Shown: piece after piece, positions 25,801 to 40,376 of the stretch
How positions within the stretch are numbered: the stretch's first letter is position 1
Layout: the number at the start of each line of letters is the position of its first letter
Assembly: GCA_018873245.2 (NCBI GenBank)
Contig: JAEMBT020000003.1
Location: 11,997,843 to 12,061,842 of the forward strand
Reading direction: 5' to 3'
Length of the DNA: 64,000 bases
Origin: Archegozetes longisetosus
Lineage: Eukaryota > Arthropoda > Arachnida > Sarcoptiformes > Trhypochthoniidae
Notes under the pieces: model-generated
Told to the model about the DNA's origin: nothing
Seen by the model: only the letters and a program-made list of their open reading frames with translations
Databases searched by the model: none
Position numbers and translations under genes: made by a program

Positions 25801-28800
25801 ACTTTTTAAAAAATACAAGACAATAACTGCTTACTAAACGGTTTAGAAATTTGTTTCAAATATTAAATATAAACGTTTAAGACATCAGATTAAGTTTGAA
25901 AACTTTGAAAATACGTTAATTATTAAATCACGTGACTAACAAGTATGTTTTAATATTTTACACATATTTAGTTTAAACGTAAATCAAATTGAATAACTTG
26001 ATAAAGAATACGTTCAACTAATTCATTAATAGAATAATCAACTAATGAATAGATTTATCAATACCTTCCAACTGCATTTGATGATTACTGTTAACACTGC
26101 TGGTATTCAATGCATTCGACATGGAGGCAGAGGCGCCCTCCTTATACCCGAGAAAATCTTTGAACCATTTGAGTAATTCGGGAAATTTGCCCAAAAACGG
26201 AGTCACCAAATGAACCAGTTCTGTGCGCGATAGGATCTCGTGATTGTATAACACGAGACATCGCAAAAAGTTTTCGTAAACTTCCTGACTTCTCAACGCT
26301 TTTCGAACCTTCAAGTCAAATAGATTAATTCGTTTGAAATGAGTGACTGAATTGAACACTAAAATTGTAGAGATTTCAATAATAGTTTGTTACAAACCTT
26401 ATCAAAAAATGCGAATTCGTTGAGCGACCCATACTTTCCGGCCTCAGCTAATGATACGTCTCGAAGTGATGTCATCTTTTGACGCTTTTATTATTTAAAT
26501 AATTCAAATACAAAAATGAATTCTAGTGACTGATCAAATGATAACTAAAGATAAGGTAAACATGAATTGGTTTAAACTTACTTTGATAGAGCCGTGATGT
26601 GCCATTTGGTCGTTTTGTGAGCGCTTCATTTGGATTCTTGGTTGAAAAGGCTGTGTATTAACGAGCGGCCGACCAACTGTCGGCTTCTTCGCAATAGCTG
26701 AATGGTCATTATTGGTCGCGTGAGACGTTATATTTTCGACCTGATGTGCCAACGGGTGACCAAAAGTGACCGGCATTTGTGTCGACAGACTGAGTGCTCC
26801 ACTACTTCCTGAGCTGACATTCGATCCGTTGGCGTCCGGCAAGAATTGACTGAACTCTTGAAGCAAATCTTCTTGATTTTGGAATAGTTTCGCCACTTGC
26901 GTAAATACTTCCGTTTCGGTCAACATTTTCTGGCCGTGAATTGCAGTCCCTTTCGATTGATAGAAAATTGTTTAATTTTGATTTAAATGATTATTTTCTC
27001 GTTTTTGTCAACTTTTTGGTCAAATTTGAATTTAACTAAAAATGTGAGTATTTTTAATTTAATGTTCATCGCTTCATATATTTTTTGCTCATTATCTGTT
27101 CAAAAGTTAGTTTTAGCTGAAGTGCCGCTAATTTTTAATGTTATGTAACAATCAATTACTTATTTGTGTGTTACTAAGAGCCATAAATCACTATTCGATT
27201 GATTGACCAAACTTTGAGAACTCGACTAAAAATTAAAGCCTGGTTAAGAACTGAAGCGTAAATAAAGTTGATGTAATAGTTATCTCACTTTTAATTATAG
27301 TAATTGTTATCGATAACAAAAGGCTAAACACATCAGTCATGCGTTCATTTTCATATTGAATTTTCGCAATAATTACGACTACTATTATTAGTCATATCAT
27401 CTCTATTGATATTTGAGCAGAAATGCAAAATATTATGATTTAATTAAAGCAAAATACTTAATACTTCGAATAACAAGAATTAATGAAATGATACCTTCTT
27501 TCAGACTTCTTTGTTCTTTTTGATAGGTGTGTAAAATCTCCAAGAACTGTTTGTAGATCTCAGGCTGACCTTGAAACCGATTCTTAATTTTATTGACATA
27601 ATTGATGGCATGATTAAATTCGACTGGTTGTGCAGCACTTCCACCCGAACCCGCACTGGCAGCCCCGTTGGCTACCGTCGCGCTATTAGTGGCCGCCGTC
27701 ACAGTATTCAAGTTTGATTGTTGTGACAGCTGTTGATGTGGTATTTCGTGATGAGTTCCAGTACGCGATTGATTTGCTGCTGCAGCCAACGCAACATTGA
27801 TGGCTGCCTGATGTGATTGCGATGCATTGAAGTTTGATGTTTGCGACACCTTTGGCAGATTACCGCTTACTTGATGCTGAATCGATGGACCCACTATTGT
27901 AGGCGTTGTTCCCAATGGTGTGCCGCTCATTATTATTGTGTTGGGCGCGTTCGGCATCGATACATTGACCTGTTCATTAATTATAAGTTTTATGTTTATT
28001 AATCATCATGTATTGAGTTTAAGCAAATTGTAATTGAATAGAACCACTGGAGAATTCATTTCTGATAAACTGTCTATTCTTTGAACTTCTCTCATGAAAT
28101 GCTCTACTTTCTAAAAATTTATTTTATGACTATTATCAAAAATTATAAAACTACTTGAAAGTATTATCTGTTGATGTTGGGGTATAGCCAAAGTTTGAGG
28201 AATAAATTGCAACTATTTCAGAACTACAACAAGTTTTGCTAATGATCATCCGACTATTATAGCAAACATTCGAAGATATGGTACAATTGTCTATTGTTTC
28301 AAACAAAAAGCGATGACCAGATGTTAGGTGTAAATTAAGTTCAATAATAAGTCCATTCTTTTTAAAAGCTACATTATACATCATGTAATGTATTTGATGA
28401 CAGATATTCAATGACAATTTGCTAAATCGTCTCTCATCTCTTAATAACTTGTATATAAGTTCATATTTTATTGTTCTTATAGATATCTTCCGTTTATTAT
28501 TGGGCGCATGTCTACTTATTTATTTATTCTTCCCATTAACATTTTATACTCAGAGGAAGATTGATTTAAGCATTCTTTCAGTTACCAGTTATAGTGGTTT
28601 ATAACGTGTATTGACAATTTTAAATTAAAAATAGTCATTTCTGTTACGGTAAGGCTCTTAAATTATTATTACATCAAACATAAGGTTATGGAAAGTCATA
28701 GCTAATAGCGGTTTCATTATGCAAATACTTATTCAAAAACGGTTCTTCAGACTCTTTTAATCGACCTAATTATGGTTATTGTTATGTTTGCTTTTCTTAG

Positions 28801-31800
28801 TTTATGTGAGTTGAACGCGCTTTTACTAATCGAAAGTTCTATCAGTTCTAATTAACAAACCATTAGATTTACCTCAATTTTTTCGACAGCAATCAAAAAA
28901 TTAGGTAAATGACTTCTAAAGCTAAACCTTTCTAATTAGCAGTTTCAATGTCATGTTGACAAAACAAGTTTATTTTCTTAGTTTTCTTAAATGTCAACAT
29001 ATACTAAAGTTGAAGACCAATTTTAATGAATCTTTTCACGAGAAAATATAGATTTCGCAAACTATGTTTGTATGCTAATGAAGGATTATTTTAATAGAAC
29101 TATCAAATTACAATTCTTCAAATGAACACTTTTTTTCGGTTAAAATATTGACTTATTGCTATTTATAAATAAATGTTTGTTCTGAACACGATAACAGTTA
29201 GAAAATGAAGTAATACCATATTTAAAACCTTGACCGAAAACTTAAGTTAATAATTAACTTGAATGAATTAATAAATTTAATAAACTATGGAGATAACTTC
29301 ATAACTAGTGTCAAAAATTTAAAAGCATTTCAAATGTAAACCAATGCTCAACACCTATTGATCCTAAAAATACCATAAGATGAGTCATAAAAAATGACTA
29401 GTCATACTAAATCTAGTTTTAAATCTATTAAACTTTCTTGTACTGATTTCTAAACTAAATAGTCAAAATTTATCAAGAGTAAATCTTTCATCAATTTAGA
29501 GAATTAAAGCTAATGAAGATGAAATTAAAATGAAGAAAAAGTATCTTACTATAGTTACCTGATCGTTGGCGTGCATTTCTATTTTATAACCGGGCGGTAG
29601 AAATGTATTAAATCCAACAATCAGTTCTGGATGTCCTTTGAATAGTGTTGAGACCCGTTGTATAACTCCTGGAGTATCGATTGATTGTGATTTGAATTCT
29701 TTCATAATGTCCAAGAAGTCATTGTAAACTTGTGGTTGATTATTGAATTTGAATTTGACCTGATCTAAGTATGACAGCGCGTCCTCAACCTTAATATAAA
29801 GTTAAATTATTAAAAAACAAATATACACAATTAGGCATTTCAAATTTGATCACAAAGATCAACTTAAACATTTTTAGTAACCAACAAAACCTAAATTTAT
29901 TTGACTTCAGTTTATGCTACTTTCAAAGAGTCGAATGTATGCCTGTTTACTGAATGGATGAACTCTTCTGAAAGAAAAGGCTTGTTTCTCATCATGTGGG
30001 TTTGTGTTTATGCATAAAAAATGATAGCAAATTAAAATAGTGTATTTTAAATACAGTACGAGTGATTCGATAGCATTGCTTTTTGAAAGCACGATAACCA
30101 ATAGAAATATGCTTAAAATCGTGTTGAATTTTCAGTTGCTAAATCAGACTATTATTGATGACTTTGTTAGCCTAATTGATGAAGGCGTTTCTTAGATCTA
30201 TGCTCACGAATCAACAAATCACTTCAAAATTGCAGTTATTGCATCAAACATCAAACCATAGAACATTATACTTAATCTGTATTCACTAACATCTTAGAAA
30301 TTTGAACCTCTTGAAAACACTTAAAATTGTCGAACATAAATTCAATATTGACAAAACAACTGTAGCTTTGTACCGCAGGTTAAAAAATTGTTAATGGATT
30401 CAGTCCAATAAATCAAAATTCACTTTCGAAAACTTTTACAAAAAATATACTGAAAATATAGTTAAAAACCTTTAATCGTTGGAACTGTTGCTGTTGTTGT
30501 TGTTGCTGCTGCTGTTGTGCGGGTGTAAGTGTTGTCACATTAATAGTAGTTTGTGTTACACCACCCGTTTGTATAGATAGAGGTGTTGTGTTGTGAGCGC
30601 CCAACGACTGTTGAGTCGGTGCATTCGACGGCTGCATATGTTGTTGTTGTGATTTATTGTCGTGAATCATGACACTATTAGTAATGACATTACTTATTTG
30701 CGTCGGAAATCTTGCGCCCACTGGAACTGTGGTCTTGTTTGAAGCTTGGGTTGAAACCACTGGAATCGCCACTTGTGGCCCTATTCGAACAATTCGATTG
30801 GAATCATTTAGAACGGCAAATCTAATTTATTAAGCCTAAAGTTTGGTTAAAGCCAATAATTCGTATTTTATTTGATTTAGAAAACTTATAAAACTTAAAA
30901 CTTTGTCAAATTGGTAAGTAAATAGTATTGGTTGTGAAAACCTCCATAATATAATGAAAAAATACAATTAAGAAAATATTTAATTCGTTGAAACATCAAA
31001 TGATTAAACATTTGGTTTGAAATTATTAAAAATCGATTGAATAGTAATTGAATACCTGCTGATAAAACGGTAGCCGTACAGACGACGGGTGTCACGTGGG
31101 CAGGAGTCGGTTGCGGAACTCCAGCACTCGGCCCGAATGATTGGGCCGATTGTGTTGGTTGCGGTAGAGCATGTAAAGCGAACGTGGTACCAGTTTCGTG
31201 ATGTGATGCCGTGTTGGTCACAATCTGACCGATTACTCCCGCTTGTGGTTTGACTGCTTGTGACGCCTCCTATTATACAATCGAATAAGTTTTACAAATA
31301 TTTATGTGAAAATTCAACCAATAATAGACTAATAACGATAATAATGAGACTCAAATTAAACATTTGTAAGTTTGGGCTCTATTTCAAACAATTATTTGTT
31401 GCATTTTCTATTTTAAATCCCAAGTATTATAATTATTATGCATTCAATGATTTAATATCAATAAATTTTCAATTACTTCAAGTATTAACTCAACGTTTGT
31501 TCATAATTTAACTTAAATAATAAACATCGATATAATTAATTTTTAAACAAAAATCTATGTCATTGAGAGTAAAACTGATAATAAATAAAAGATAAATGTT
31601 AGATAAACATTAATTAAATAATAACCAAAATATAAGAAAAATTTTCATCACAAAAACAAATTACGAATAAAATGACTAAACACTAAATAAAACAAAAATT
31701 ATGAAAATATTCAATAAATATTGGATTTAAATGAATACCTGAACGAAAGTCACGTTTGCGTTCGAAGGTTTAACGATATGTTGTGTGGGAACAAAAATTC

Positions 31801-31996
31801 GTGTGGACTGTCCGTCAACACCAACATTCGCACTGTTTTGCTGCCACATTGATATGACTCCCGTCTGACCGCTAAGAGTTGTGGCTGTTGTCTGAAGTAT
31901 TGGTTTTGTGTCCATTTGCACGCTCGGATGAATGGCAGTCGCGCCCGAAGATGACGACAACAGCTGTGGAGTCGAGTCGTCGCGCTTTTTCATCAT
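22846..31996 (-). CDS. Sin3A: paired amphipathic helix protein Sin3 (Sin3A), 14 exons
   Basis: Nuclear scaffold of the Sin3-HDAC corepressor. Exons in gene order: 31996-31739, 31269-31056, 30780-30470, 29789-29559, 27969-27495, 26949-26582, 26475-26398, 26308-26065, 25765-25283, 25222-24611, 24510-24250, 24184-24015, 23930-23256, 23166-22846. All junctions are GT-AG, phases agree, and the sum is 4701 nt (1566 aa plus stop). PAH1 lies near residues 257-330, PAH2 near 453-535, PAH3 near 640-705. The HDAC-interaction region ([26 protein letters not shown]) is near 750-850, followed by the C-terminal Sin3 domain ([23 protein letters not shown]). It is longer than human SIN3A (about 1270 aa) because of Gln/Thr/Ala-rich linkers and an Asn-rich loop. 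Tandem ATGs at 31996 and 31993 are the chosen start; an upstream noncoding exon is possible. Confidence 0.96.
27970..29558 (-). other. Sin3A intron 4 (1.6 kb)
   Basis: The longest Sin3A intron, between the PAH1 exon and the Gln/Ala-rich exon 5. Small open frames on both strands at 28.15-28.60 kb lack any family resemblance. No transposon was recognised in it. Confidence 0.8.
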
Positions 31997-33587
31997 TTCA
32001 TAGGTTTTTAAGATTATCAAATTGTTTCTTATTGTCTTATTTTAGTAGTTCGCAATTCAACGATCGCACGTATTATTCACTCAAAAGAACACTTATTTTC
32101 AAACAAATTCAGATTATCTGCAAACAAATGAAAAAAAAATTGAATCATCTTCTTATTAAAATACTGAACGGTTTTAGTTATATTTGAATAAATAGTTAGT
32201 TTTGCAATAATAAGTGACTTAATCTGTGTAATCATACTAACGTCTAATCAAACCATCAGATAATTAACATATAGCTCATAATCAATTAAATAAAGTCTTG
32301 TTATAAACATTGAAATCATTGTTATTATTCATTACATAATGAAAACAAATTTTCTGTTGAGCACCACTTTTGACTTATTTGTCATATAAAGTACTGGTTT
32401 AACATTTCGATTGCTTATTAACTAAAAATACAGCGACATATGCGTTAGTCTCTGCACACATTAGTCAGGTAATCAATTGAAATGTTTGAATGTCTTACCG
32501 TTTGTGTCGCTACAAAACTAGTTTTACTTGTTCTCTAACTCAAATTTTGATTTTTGTCCTATGAGTCAAACAAAATGGAGACATAAATATACCAGTCCAT
32601 CAATTATAACATAAATGATGTTTCAATTATGTTTTTAAGTTAATTCGATCAAACTATCATAATTTGACGTAATTACGACTAAAATGTTGGACTTGTTAAT
32701 AATTTTGGCAATTGTAATTGTTTTAGCAAGCTAATTCATTATTGAACTCATACTTAATGATTGATTAGTATTTAATGGTTTGCAGTTTGACTGCAGGAGC
32801 AACCATAAAGCGCAATCAATGCTATTGTTGAGATAATGGCGCCATAGCGAAAACATAACAAAGCAAACTCTAGAATAAGCTTCAACTTTACACCAGCATT
32901 AATATTAGCATTAGCAAAGTAAGTAATATTCGTGTTTTTAACCATGCAAAAGTCAAATTCATTCTAAAAAAATCGAATTAACTCATCTATTGTTAATTTT
33001 TTGCAAGCTTTTCATGTGCATTTTTTCAAAATAATTACGTAAACAAATGGATAGTTTAATACAACCCCATTCATAAATTTGATTCAAAATGTTTGACTGA
33101 GCGGTACTTTAGAAGCAAGTGAGTTGCTAGTAAACTCATTAATTAACCTTAATTAGAACAGCGCCAAACTAAAACTTCAACATAAACACCAAGTATCTAA
33201 AACATAAAACTAAATTCAATCCAAACAATGAAAAAATTCAAAGATAAAAATTAAATTGTTTTCAATTGGGCTTGTTATCTGTTTTGATGCAATTTAAATC
33301 TTCAAATTATTTGAATAAACTTAAATAACAAAATAGTTTAAATGACAAAATCAGTGTTTAAAATAGATTTGAATGAAGTGAAACATCAAAACTAATTCAT
33401 TTAATCAATTGTCAGAACAATGACACCATAAATTGAAAAGAATCAGTTTGAATATAGTAAAAAGTGACAGAAAACTGTAATATAATTATTAGATAGACGC
33501 CGATTTATCATTAGAAAAAACAGTTAATTCAAAACTATTATTGAGACTATTGTTGATAGATTGAAAACCAACAGTATATGGTTATGA
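31997..33587. other. intergenic between Sin3A and NAC-alpha
   Basis: AT-rich, presumably holding the Sin3A promoter/5'UTR and the NAC-alpha 3'UTR. No further gene, RNA or repeat recognised. Confidence 0.6.
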
Positions 33588-34568
<981 letters not shown>

Positions 34569-35753
34569 TTTGATTGGTTATTCTGTCAATTACAAGATTA
34601 AATACAATATAATTTAAATAATATTAACAGGTAATAGTGTTTGATATGAGTGAAAAATCTAAAGGAAAGCCTTAGCCAAAATGAGCGAAAGCATGGATTT
34701 TGTTTCAATGCTTACATGCAAACTCACCGAAAGTTTAGTACCTCTTACTACAGTATATATAAATATGAAAACTGCTGCATTTTCATAAACAAAAGGACTA
34801 GTTATAGATTGAGAACGCCTTAAAACAATTACGTTCAAAGCAAACAACACCCTTTAACGAACCGTTAAAGTTTGCTGAAGAACTTTTCAATTATATTGAA
34901 CAGCACTTAATTACCGATAATTGTTCGATAAGAACTCGAGATATTCCATCTGTCAATAGGTTGTCTATTTAGTAAAAAATAATAATAATAATAATCCAGT
35001 GAATAAACTTATATTTTTATTTGTCTTATTAAATTTTTAATGAAAATGAAACACAGGTTTTTCAAATTAGAAATTATAATCTATAAATGACTAACAAATT
35101 TTGCAAACAAAATAAAATATTGTTCAGCCGCACAAAAAATGATTAGAATCTTGTTTGATAGTATCAACATTTAAATCTAAGTCATGTTCACATTTAGAGA
35201 TAATCTGCAAATATAATCACATTTACTGTATTTTTAGTTTTTTTAAATAACTAATTAATTACATAATCCTTTCTCCGTTCAATCCCCGCACCAACTTTTC
35301 AAAAAATATGAAAATTAGATCCAATTTTTCACTATTCATACAATATTTTGAGTGAGTTCATAGTTTGTATTCAGTAATTGTTTGAGTAGAAACTTTCTCT
35401 AAGCTCTTGTGAAAAAAAGTTTTATAACTTATTCCTAATCATAAAAACTACGTTCAATGCAATTAAATTCGAGTTTAAAGTATTTTAATATAAAACACTT
35501 GAATAAAAAGGCGAAAACAATATCATTTGATTCTTTAAAGAAGACTTATTTGATAAGTCTTGGGAGAAGATATATGAAATATCTGAAAACTATTGAATTC
35601 TATGTGAAACTCACTCAAAAAAAATGTCGACAATATTGGAATGTCTTGATGAAGCTATTGAAGCTACTTATAAATTCTTATAAATACTAAATGAGAATTA
35701 TTTATTAAAATTGTTGCTCAACTAATTGTATGTTAAGTAAAGCTTTAGCCATA
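34569..35753. other. intergenic between NAC-alpha and CFAP410
   Basis: Contains the presumed NAC-alpha promoter and CFAP410 3'UTR, plus an (AAT)5 run near 34,979. A 77-codon plus-strand frame at 35457-35690 is unsupported. No other gene recognised. Confidence 0.6.
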
Positions 35754-38700
35754 TTAGTCTTCCATTTCTTCCATTCGACAGTGAATAGTAGTGTCAACTA
35801 CTTCAAGGCTCGCGTAATCCAATTCTTTAATGAGACACAAAACGGCTGATAATATATTAGCGTTCTATCGAAAGGAGAGTTGACAAAAGTGATTGAAATG
35901 TTTGCAAACTTTTCATGTTTCATGTCTTACTCTATTCTTTCCTCCTTTTGGTAATAACCTCTGCGAGTGTTGTGATATGTTTCCGTTCGATGCGCTATTG
36001 ATTCGCGACGAACTGATTGCAGGTGTGTTTTGATAACCAGAAGATGCCGAATAGCCCGAAACATTTGCATCAACACCATATTGGAATATTGGGTTCGTTG
36101 GATCGTAAGCAGCAGATGAAGGTGTGGACACGTGAGGCATTGCATTACCTTAATATTGATTGACATTTTTAATTTTGCTTCTTTGTATCTTTTTCGGTTA
36201 GTGTTTGACTCATTTTTCTATTGTAATGCTATCAGATTTCCTCAAACGATTAACCAGTTAATTGCATTTACTTTGATTTAAACATAAAAGCTAAAGCAGA
36301 TTGAGTTTAACTCAGAAAACTATTTAAAATACGCTATCACGTTATTCAATATAATTGTATAAAAGCTAAGCATCCGCGAATGGGCGTTAAATGACGCGTA
36401 AACAGGAATTTAAAATGAGTGGGTTTTAGTATCTAAGTTTGCATTTATAAAATTCATTATCAAAATACATGATTTTGACCTTATTTTAAGGTCCGAAAGT
36501 TTAAGCACTTATGAAACGATTAATAGCACGCAAACTATTTTATTGACCTTTTTATAGCTTCTGTAATGACTATTAAAGGTTTTTTTTTATAAAAATGAAG
36601 TACTCGTTTTGACATAATAGAACTAACGTTCAATTAATTTTTTAGTTCAAAAATAATTTGATTGAATACTCATTTCTATTTATTAATAGAAAAAGTTATT
36701 TCTGAATCGAATTTTTATTGCTACTCAACATTGGCATGAGTTTTGATAATGAAAGCCTACGTTTCGATTAATTAAAGTGTTTCATTTGCTTCTATTGTTA
36801 TTTCTAAATCAGGTTCAGTTATTTAAAACTTATACTCGCGTTGGTTTCGGTTACGATTGTATTTTCACAAATACTTGTAACTAATATTGATCACGATTTT
36901 TATCTATTGATTGAATCGCCAAATTTGATAAGAATTCAGTTTTTAACTCTATTTTTTGGAAAGAAATTTTGTTCGTAAGAATAAAAAGTTGAAGGATTAT
37001 GTTTGAGAAATACTTGAGTTCAAATGCATTTAGAATTAAGTTATCAAAACTTCTATTAAGACAAAATGACTTATTTTCTCACGAGAAAAAGTTGTAAATA
37101 GAATAAAATTTAACTTTAATAAAAGTTTTTGTGCTTAAATTTGATTTCTTAATCATTTGCTTGTTAAAAGTGTGAAATAGGTGTTAGAAAAATTTGGTTT
37201 CGTATTTTGAAAACCTTTTAAGATCTTTTAGGATGAAAAGATTTAATGATACAGTATAGTAAATAAATGATGTATTCCCATACCATTGTAGAGATTATAA
37301 TCTGATAATGAGTTAGACTTGATCATTTGACTTCTTTTATGCAATTGTGGAGTTGTTTCGTGTGGCGATGAATTCGCGCTATTGTATGAATTGGGACTCG
37401 AATGATAAGAGTTATTACCAGTTATTACCATTTGTTGTGGTTCTTGTTGTAGTGATGGTGACGCTTGTTGTAGCTGTGGCTGGTATGTCTGTGTTATTTG
37501 TTGAGGCAGTTGGGATACAACTGCTGGCACTTGTGACTCTGGTGCTATGATTTGTTGATTTATTTCTTCGATTTCTTCATTATCACTTCCTGGCCACACT
37601 ATATCGAAGCCTTCCCTCTCGGCTTTTATTACTTCTTCGGGAGTCACTCTTTGGGAAATAAGATTTCTTAATCAAATAAAAAATTCTATAGTTTAAAAAT
37701 TCAATTGAAAAAACCTAATATTATCCAAATATTCGAGATTCGGAAGCGCTTTGAGAACAGTCATCCGATAATTATCGAACTCGGCGCACGGATTCTCAGC
37801 TAACCATAGCTTTTTCAAATCCGGTAATTCCACTAAGTAAAGTAATTCATTGATATCACTGATCAGATTTTTGCGTAAATATAATTCTTGAAGCATTTTG
37901 CATGAGGCAAAGTCAGCCAATGTTGTGATGTAATTGATTGATAACGACAACACTTCCACGTTTGGAAGCCTTCGAACTATTGATACATCACGTAATTCGC
38001 TCCCCCTACAAATTAGATTTAGCTTTAAGTGTTTTTTATCTTTTATGTTTGATCAAGTAAAACACTAGTCAAATGACATGTCCTTCAAATGCATGCAAAA
38101 ATTTAATGAAAAAGTATTAAAGTTAATGCAAACATAAGTCAGACAAGACATAAGAAAAAGATTAATTTGAGCGCTTTTCACTATCTGCACTTATATAGTA
38201 ATGAAAAAATGGTCAAAAAACTTTGGTGTCAAAATCTTTAATCGTTAAAAAATCTTAATCAATAACAAATCTAGATTAACTAATATCAAAATTTTGGATC
38301 AATTGGATATTGTTCAGCCTCATATTAGCTCATCTTTTCACTGTTGAAAGATATAGAACTTTGAAAAATTGATGAAACTTCAAAATCAATTCCAAAAAAT
38401 ATTAAGAGAATAAAAGTATTTGATATCTAATATAAGTTATGAAGCTATATAGAAGACTAATCATTGACTTATGGATCGATAGATATTAAGTTTTTCAAAC
38501 GGAAAAATTCAAAAGAAATAACAAACTATAGAAGTTATGATCGATAATAAATAGAAAAGAAATTTGATTGAAGAACTTTTGTCTAATAATTTCATAATAA
38601 AGAAGTTGCAATCAATTATAACAGAAACCGGCAATTAAGTTGTAAATATTTCAGTACTGATAAAACGATTAAAAAACAAGAAAAGTTGAATGTTTTTTCT

Positions 38701-38884
38701 AAACAATAGTCATTTGGATGACTTTTGAACTCAGTCTTAGTTTACCTAAGATTTAACTTTAACTGAATCAGCTATAAATATAATGGCAATTAAGTCATAA
38801 TTACCAACAGTTGAGTTTTTTGACTGAACGCAAGTCTTGAGATCTCGTTCTCGAAAGGACAACGTTTTCAGTTAAGACCGACAT
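35754..38884 (-). CDS. CFAP410: cilia- and flagella-associated protein 410 (C21orf2 family), 5 exons
   Basis: Leucine-rich repeat protein that in animals acts at the ciliary base with NEK1. Exons: 38884-38805, 38005-37715, 37648-37284, 36148-35931, 35864-35754; phases 2, 2, 1, 0 agree and total 1065 nt (354 aa). Exon 1 encodes a 26-aa start ending LRSVKKLNCW across the junction, matching the family's HSVRKLNCW. Exon 2 carries the LRRs and cap (LYLRKNLISDINELLYL, KLWLAENPC, YRMTVLKALPNLEYLDN). Exon 3 starts VTPEEVIKAEREG and runs into a Gln/Ser/Asn-rich linker. Exon 4 could read on to a stop at 35913, but a strong GTAAGA donor at 35930 leads to exon 5, whose NILSAVLCLIKELD matches the conserved C-terminal helix. 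Longer than human (256 aa) because of the linker. Confidence 0.92.
38006..38804 (-). other. CFAP410 intron 1
   Basis: A 799-bp intron flanked by TTG/GTAATT donor and TTTGTAG/GGGG acceptor on the minus strand. Nothing else recognised inside. Confidence 0.85.
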
Positions 38885-40254
38885 TAGCCTTCAATTTAAA
38901 CGTAAAATGCGATCCAAATATATGTTCAATTAATATACTATAAATGCAATCCAATTAAAAGCCAGACCAAACTCAGTCAAACAAACGATTGAAAAATAGC
39001 TTTGATTTTCAATTTTAACCAAATAAAAAGAACTAACTCTCCAAAATAATTAATACAAAAGATAACCATCAAATAAAATATGAATTGATCAAAAATATCA
39101 CAAAAATTGCTGCCAACACAAACTAAATATCAATTAATTGATTAAATTATAATTAATATCAATATTAAAGTCAAACTAATCGACGAAAAGCCTTTTATCA
39201 CAATTTGATTTGGATGTTGTCAAAAATATTAATAATTTAAGCACAAATCCAAATGACATGAATTGTAATTGAATTGGTTATTAGGTTTTTGAACGTGTTT
39301 TGTCTTTCACAACATTTGAAACAATAAAATGAAAGCAATTGTCGAACACAATGCCTATTAATAAAATTGATTTGATGAACACTTTTTTAAGAGTTGAGTG
39401 AAGAGCAGTATCAATGATGTAATAAAACCATATTTAGTGATCTTATAAGACAACTATTGGCGTAAACCTTGAATTTTTATTAAGACAAATTATTATCATT
39501 TAATTTATTTATCATTTTATACTGTTTTCCGCATTTTGTTCTTATGCTTATAATTGTATACTTTTAAATAAGCATTTCAATCATATATTTAATGCTCTAC
39601 TAGTGTTTACGTTTTCAGTTAAGGTCACGCTTCAAATGAGTGGGAGTTTCACTTCAGTTAGGGATTACCAGAAGTTGTAGTCAAAATTATTTTCAATTGG
39701 CAACAAATTTAAACATACTTAACTTATTGAACAATGTTCTTCTGAAGTTTCATTCACACAATTAGCAAATTGTCATCAAATGTATGATGATTGTTTGATT
39801 AAACAAACTTTGGTCAAATTTTGACATAGTATCAAGTTTTTTAAATGTCCTAATTTAAAGATCATACATAAATGATGTCAAACCAATTATTACATTGATT
39901 CAACTTTATTTAGAGCTAAAAAACAAAAGAACAGGATCTTAATAACAGTAATTTTCTTTTACGTAGTTAGTGATGTTTCGACTTCTTATCTAATCATAAT
40001 TACTAGAAGATTAATCTATCGGCGTATGCGATTTATATGCTAATTAAGTCAATAAATCATTTCTGACTCATTGATCTGTCGATTCTCCCGAAAAAAATGT
40101 GTCAAATCTGATTATTAGCCATTCGAGACTTACTCAAAATAATTATAGAAACAAAGTTTTAACTAAACTATTCGTATTTAACTAGATTTTCAAAGACCAT
40201 ATTCCTTAAAATGTATTAGCTAAAACTGCAAACCTATCCAGACATGGTAAGTGT
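38885..40254. other. intergenic, AT-rich
   Basis: Upstream of CFAP410. No ORF, RNA gene or transposon recognised. Confidence 0.5.
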
Positions 40255-40376
40255 TGACGTTGCAGCTCGTTTTATTTGCTCTCAGTTTATGAACAAGGAG
40301 GACATGTGTTTGACTTGTGCAAACAACATTAACCTATGCCTAGTCCATTACCCTAACCTAACTCAACCTAACATAA
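40255..40376 (+). repeat. interspersed repeat ending in telomere-like CCTAA units, copy 1
   Basis: The last part reads CCCTAACCTAACTCAACC, then TAAC: several CCTAA units, the complement of the common arthropod telomere repeat TTAGG. The roughly 100 bases before it resemble those before the CCTAA tract at 61,013 (shared TGTTT-ACTTGTG and CCAT-ACCCTAACC blocks), in the same orientation. So this is a dispersed repeat rather than independent telomeric insertion. Confidence 0.65.

Noticed and set aside
28151-28604. Small ORFs on both strands within Sin3A intron 4
   Set aside because: No motif and no splice consistency with Sin3A phases.
35913-35930. CFAP410 ending at the stop at 35913
   Set aside because: A strong GTAAGA donor and a downstream exon with conserved C-terminal helix fit better.
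37347-37550. Plus-strand Val/Leu-rich ORF
   Set aside because: Antisense of the Gln-rich CFAP410 exon 3.
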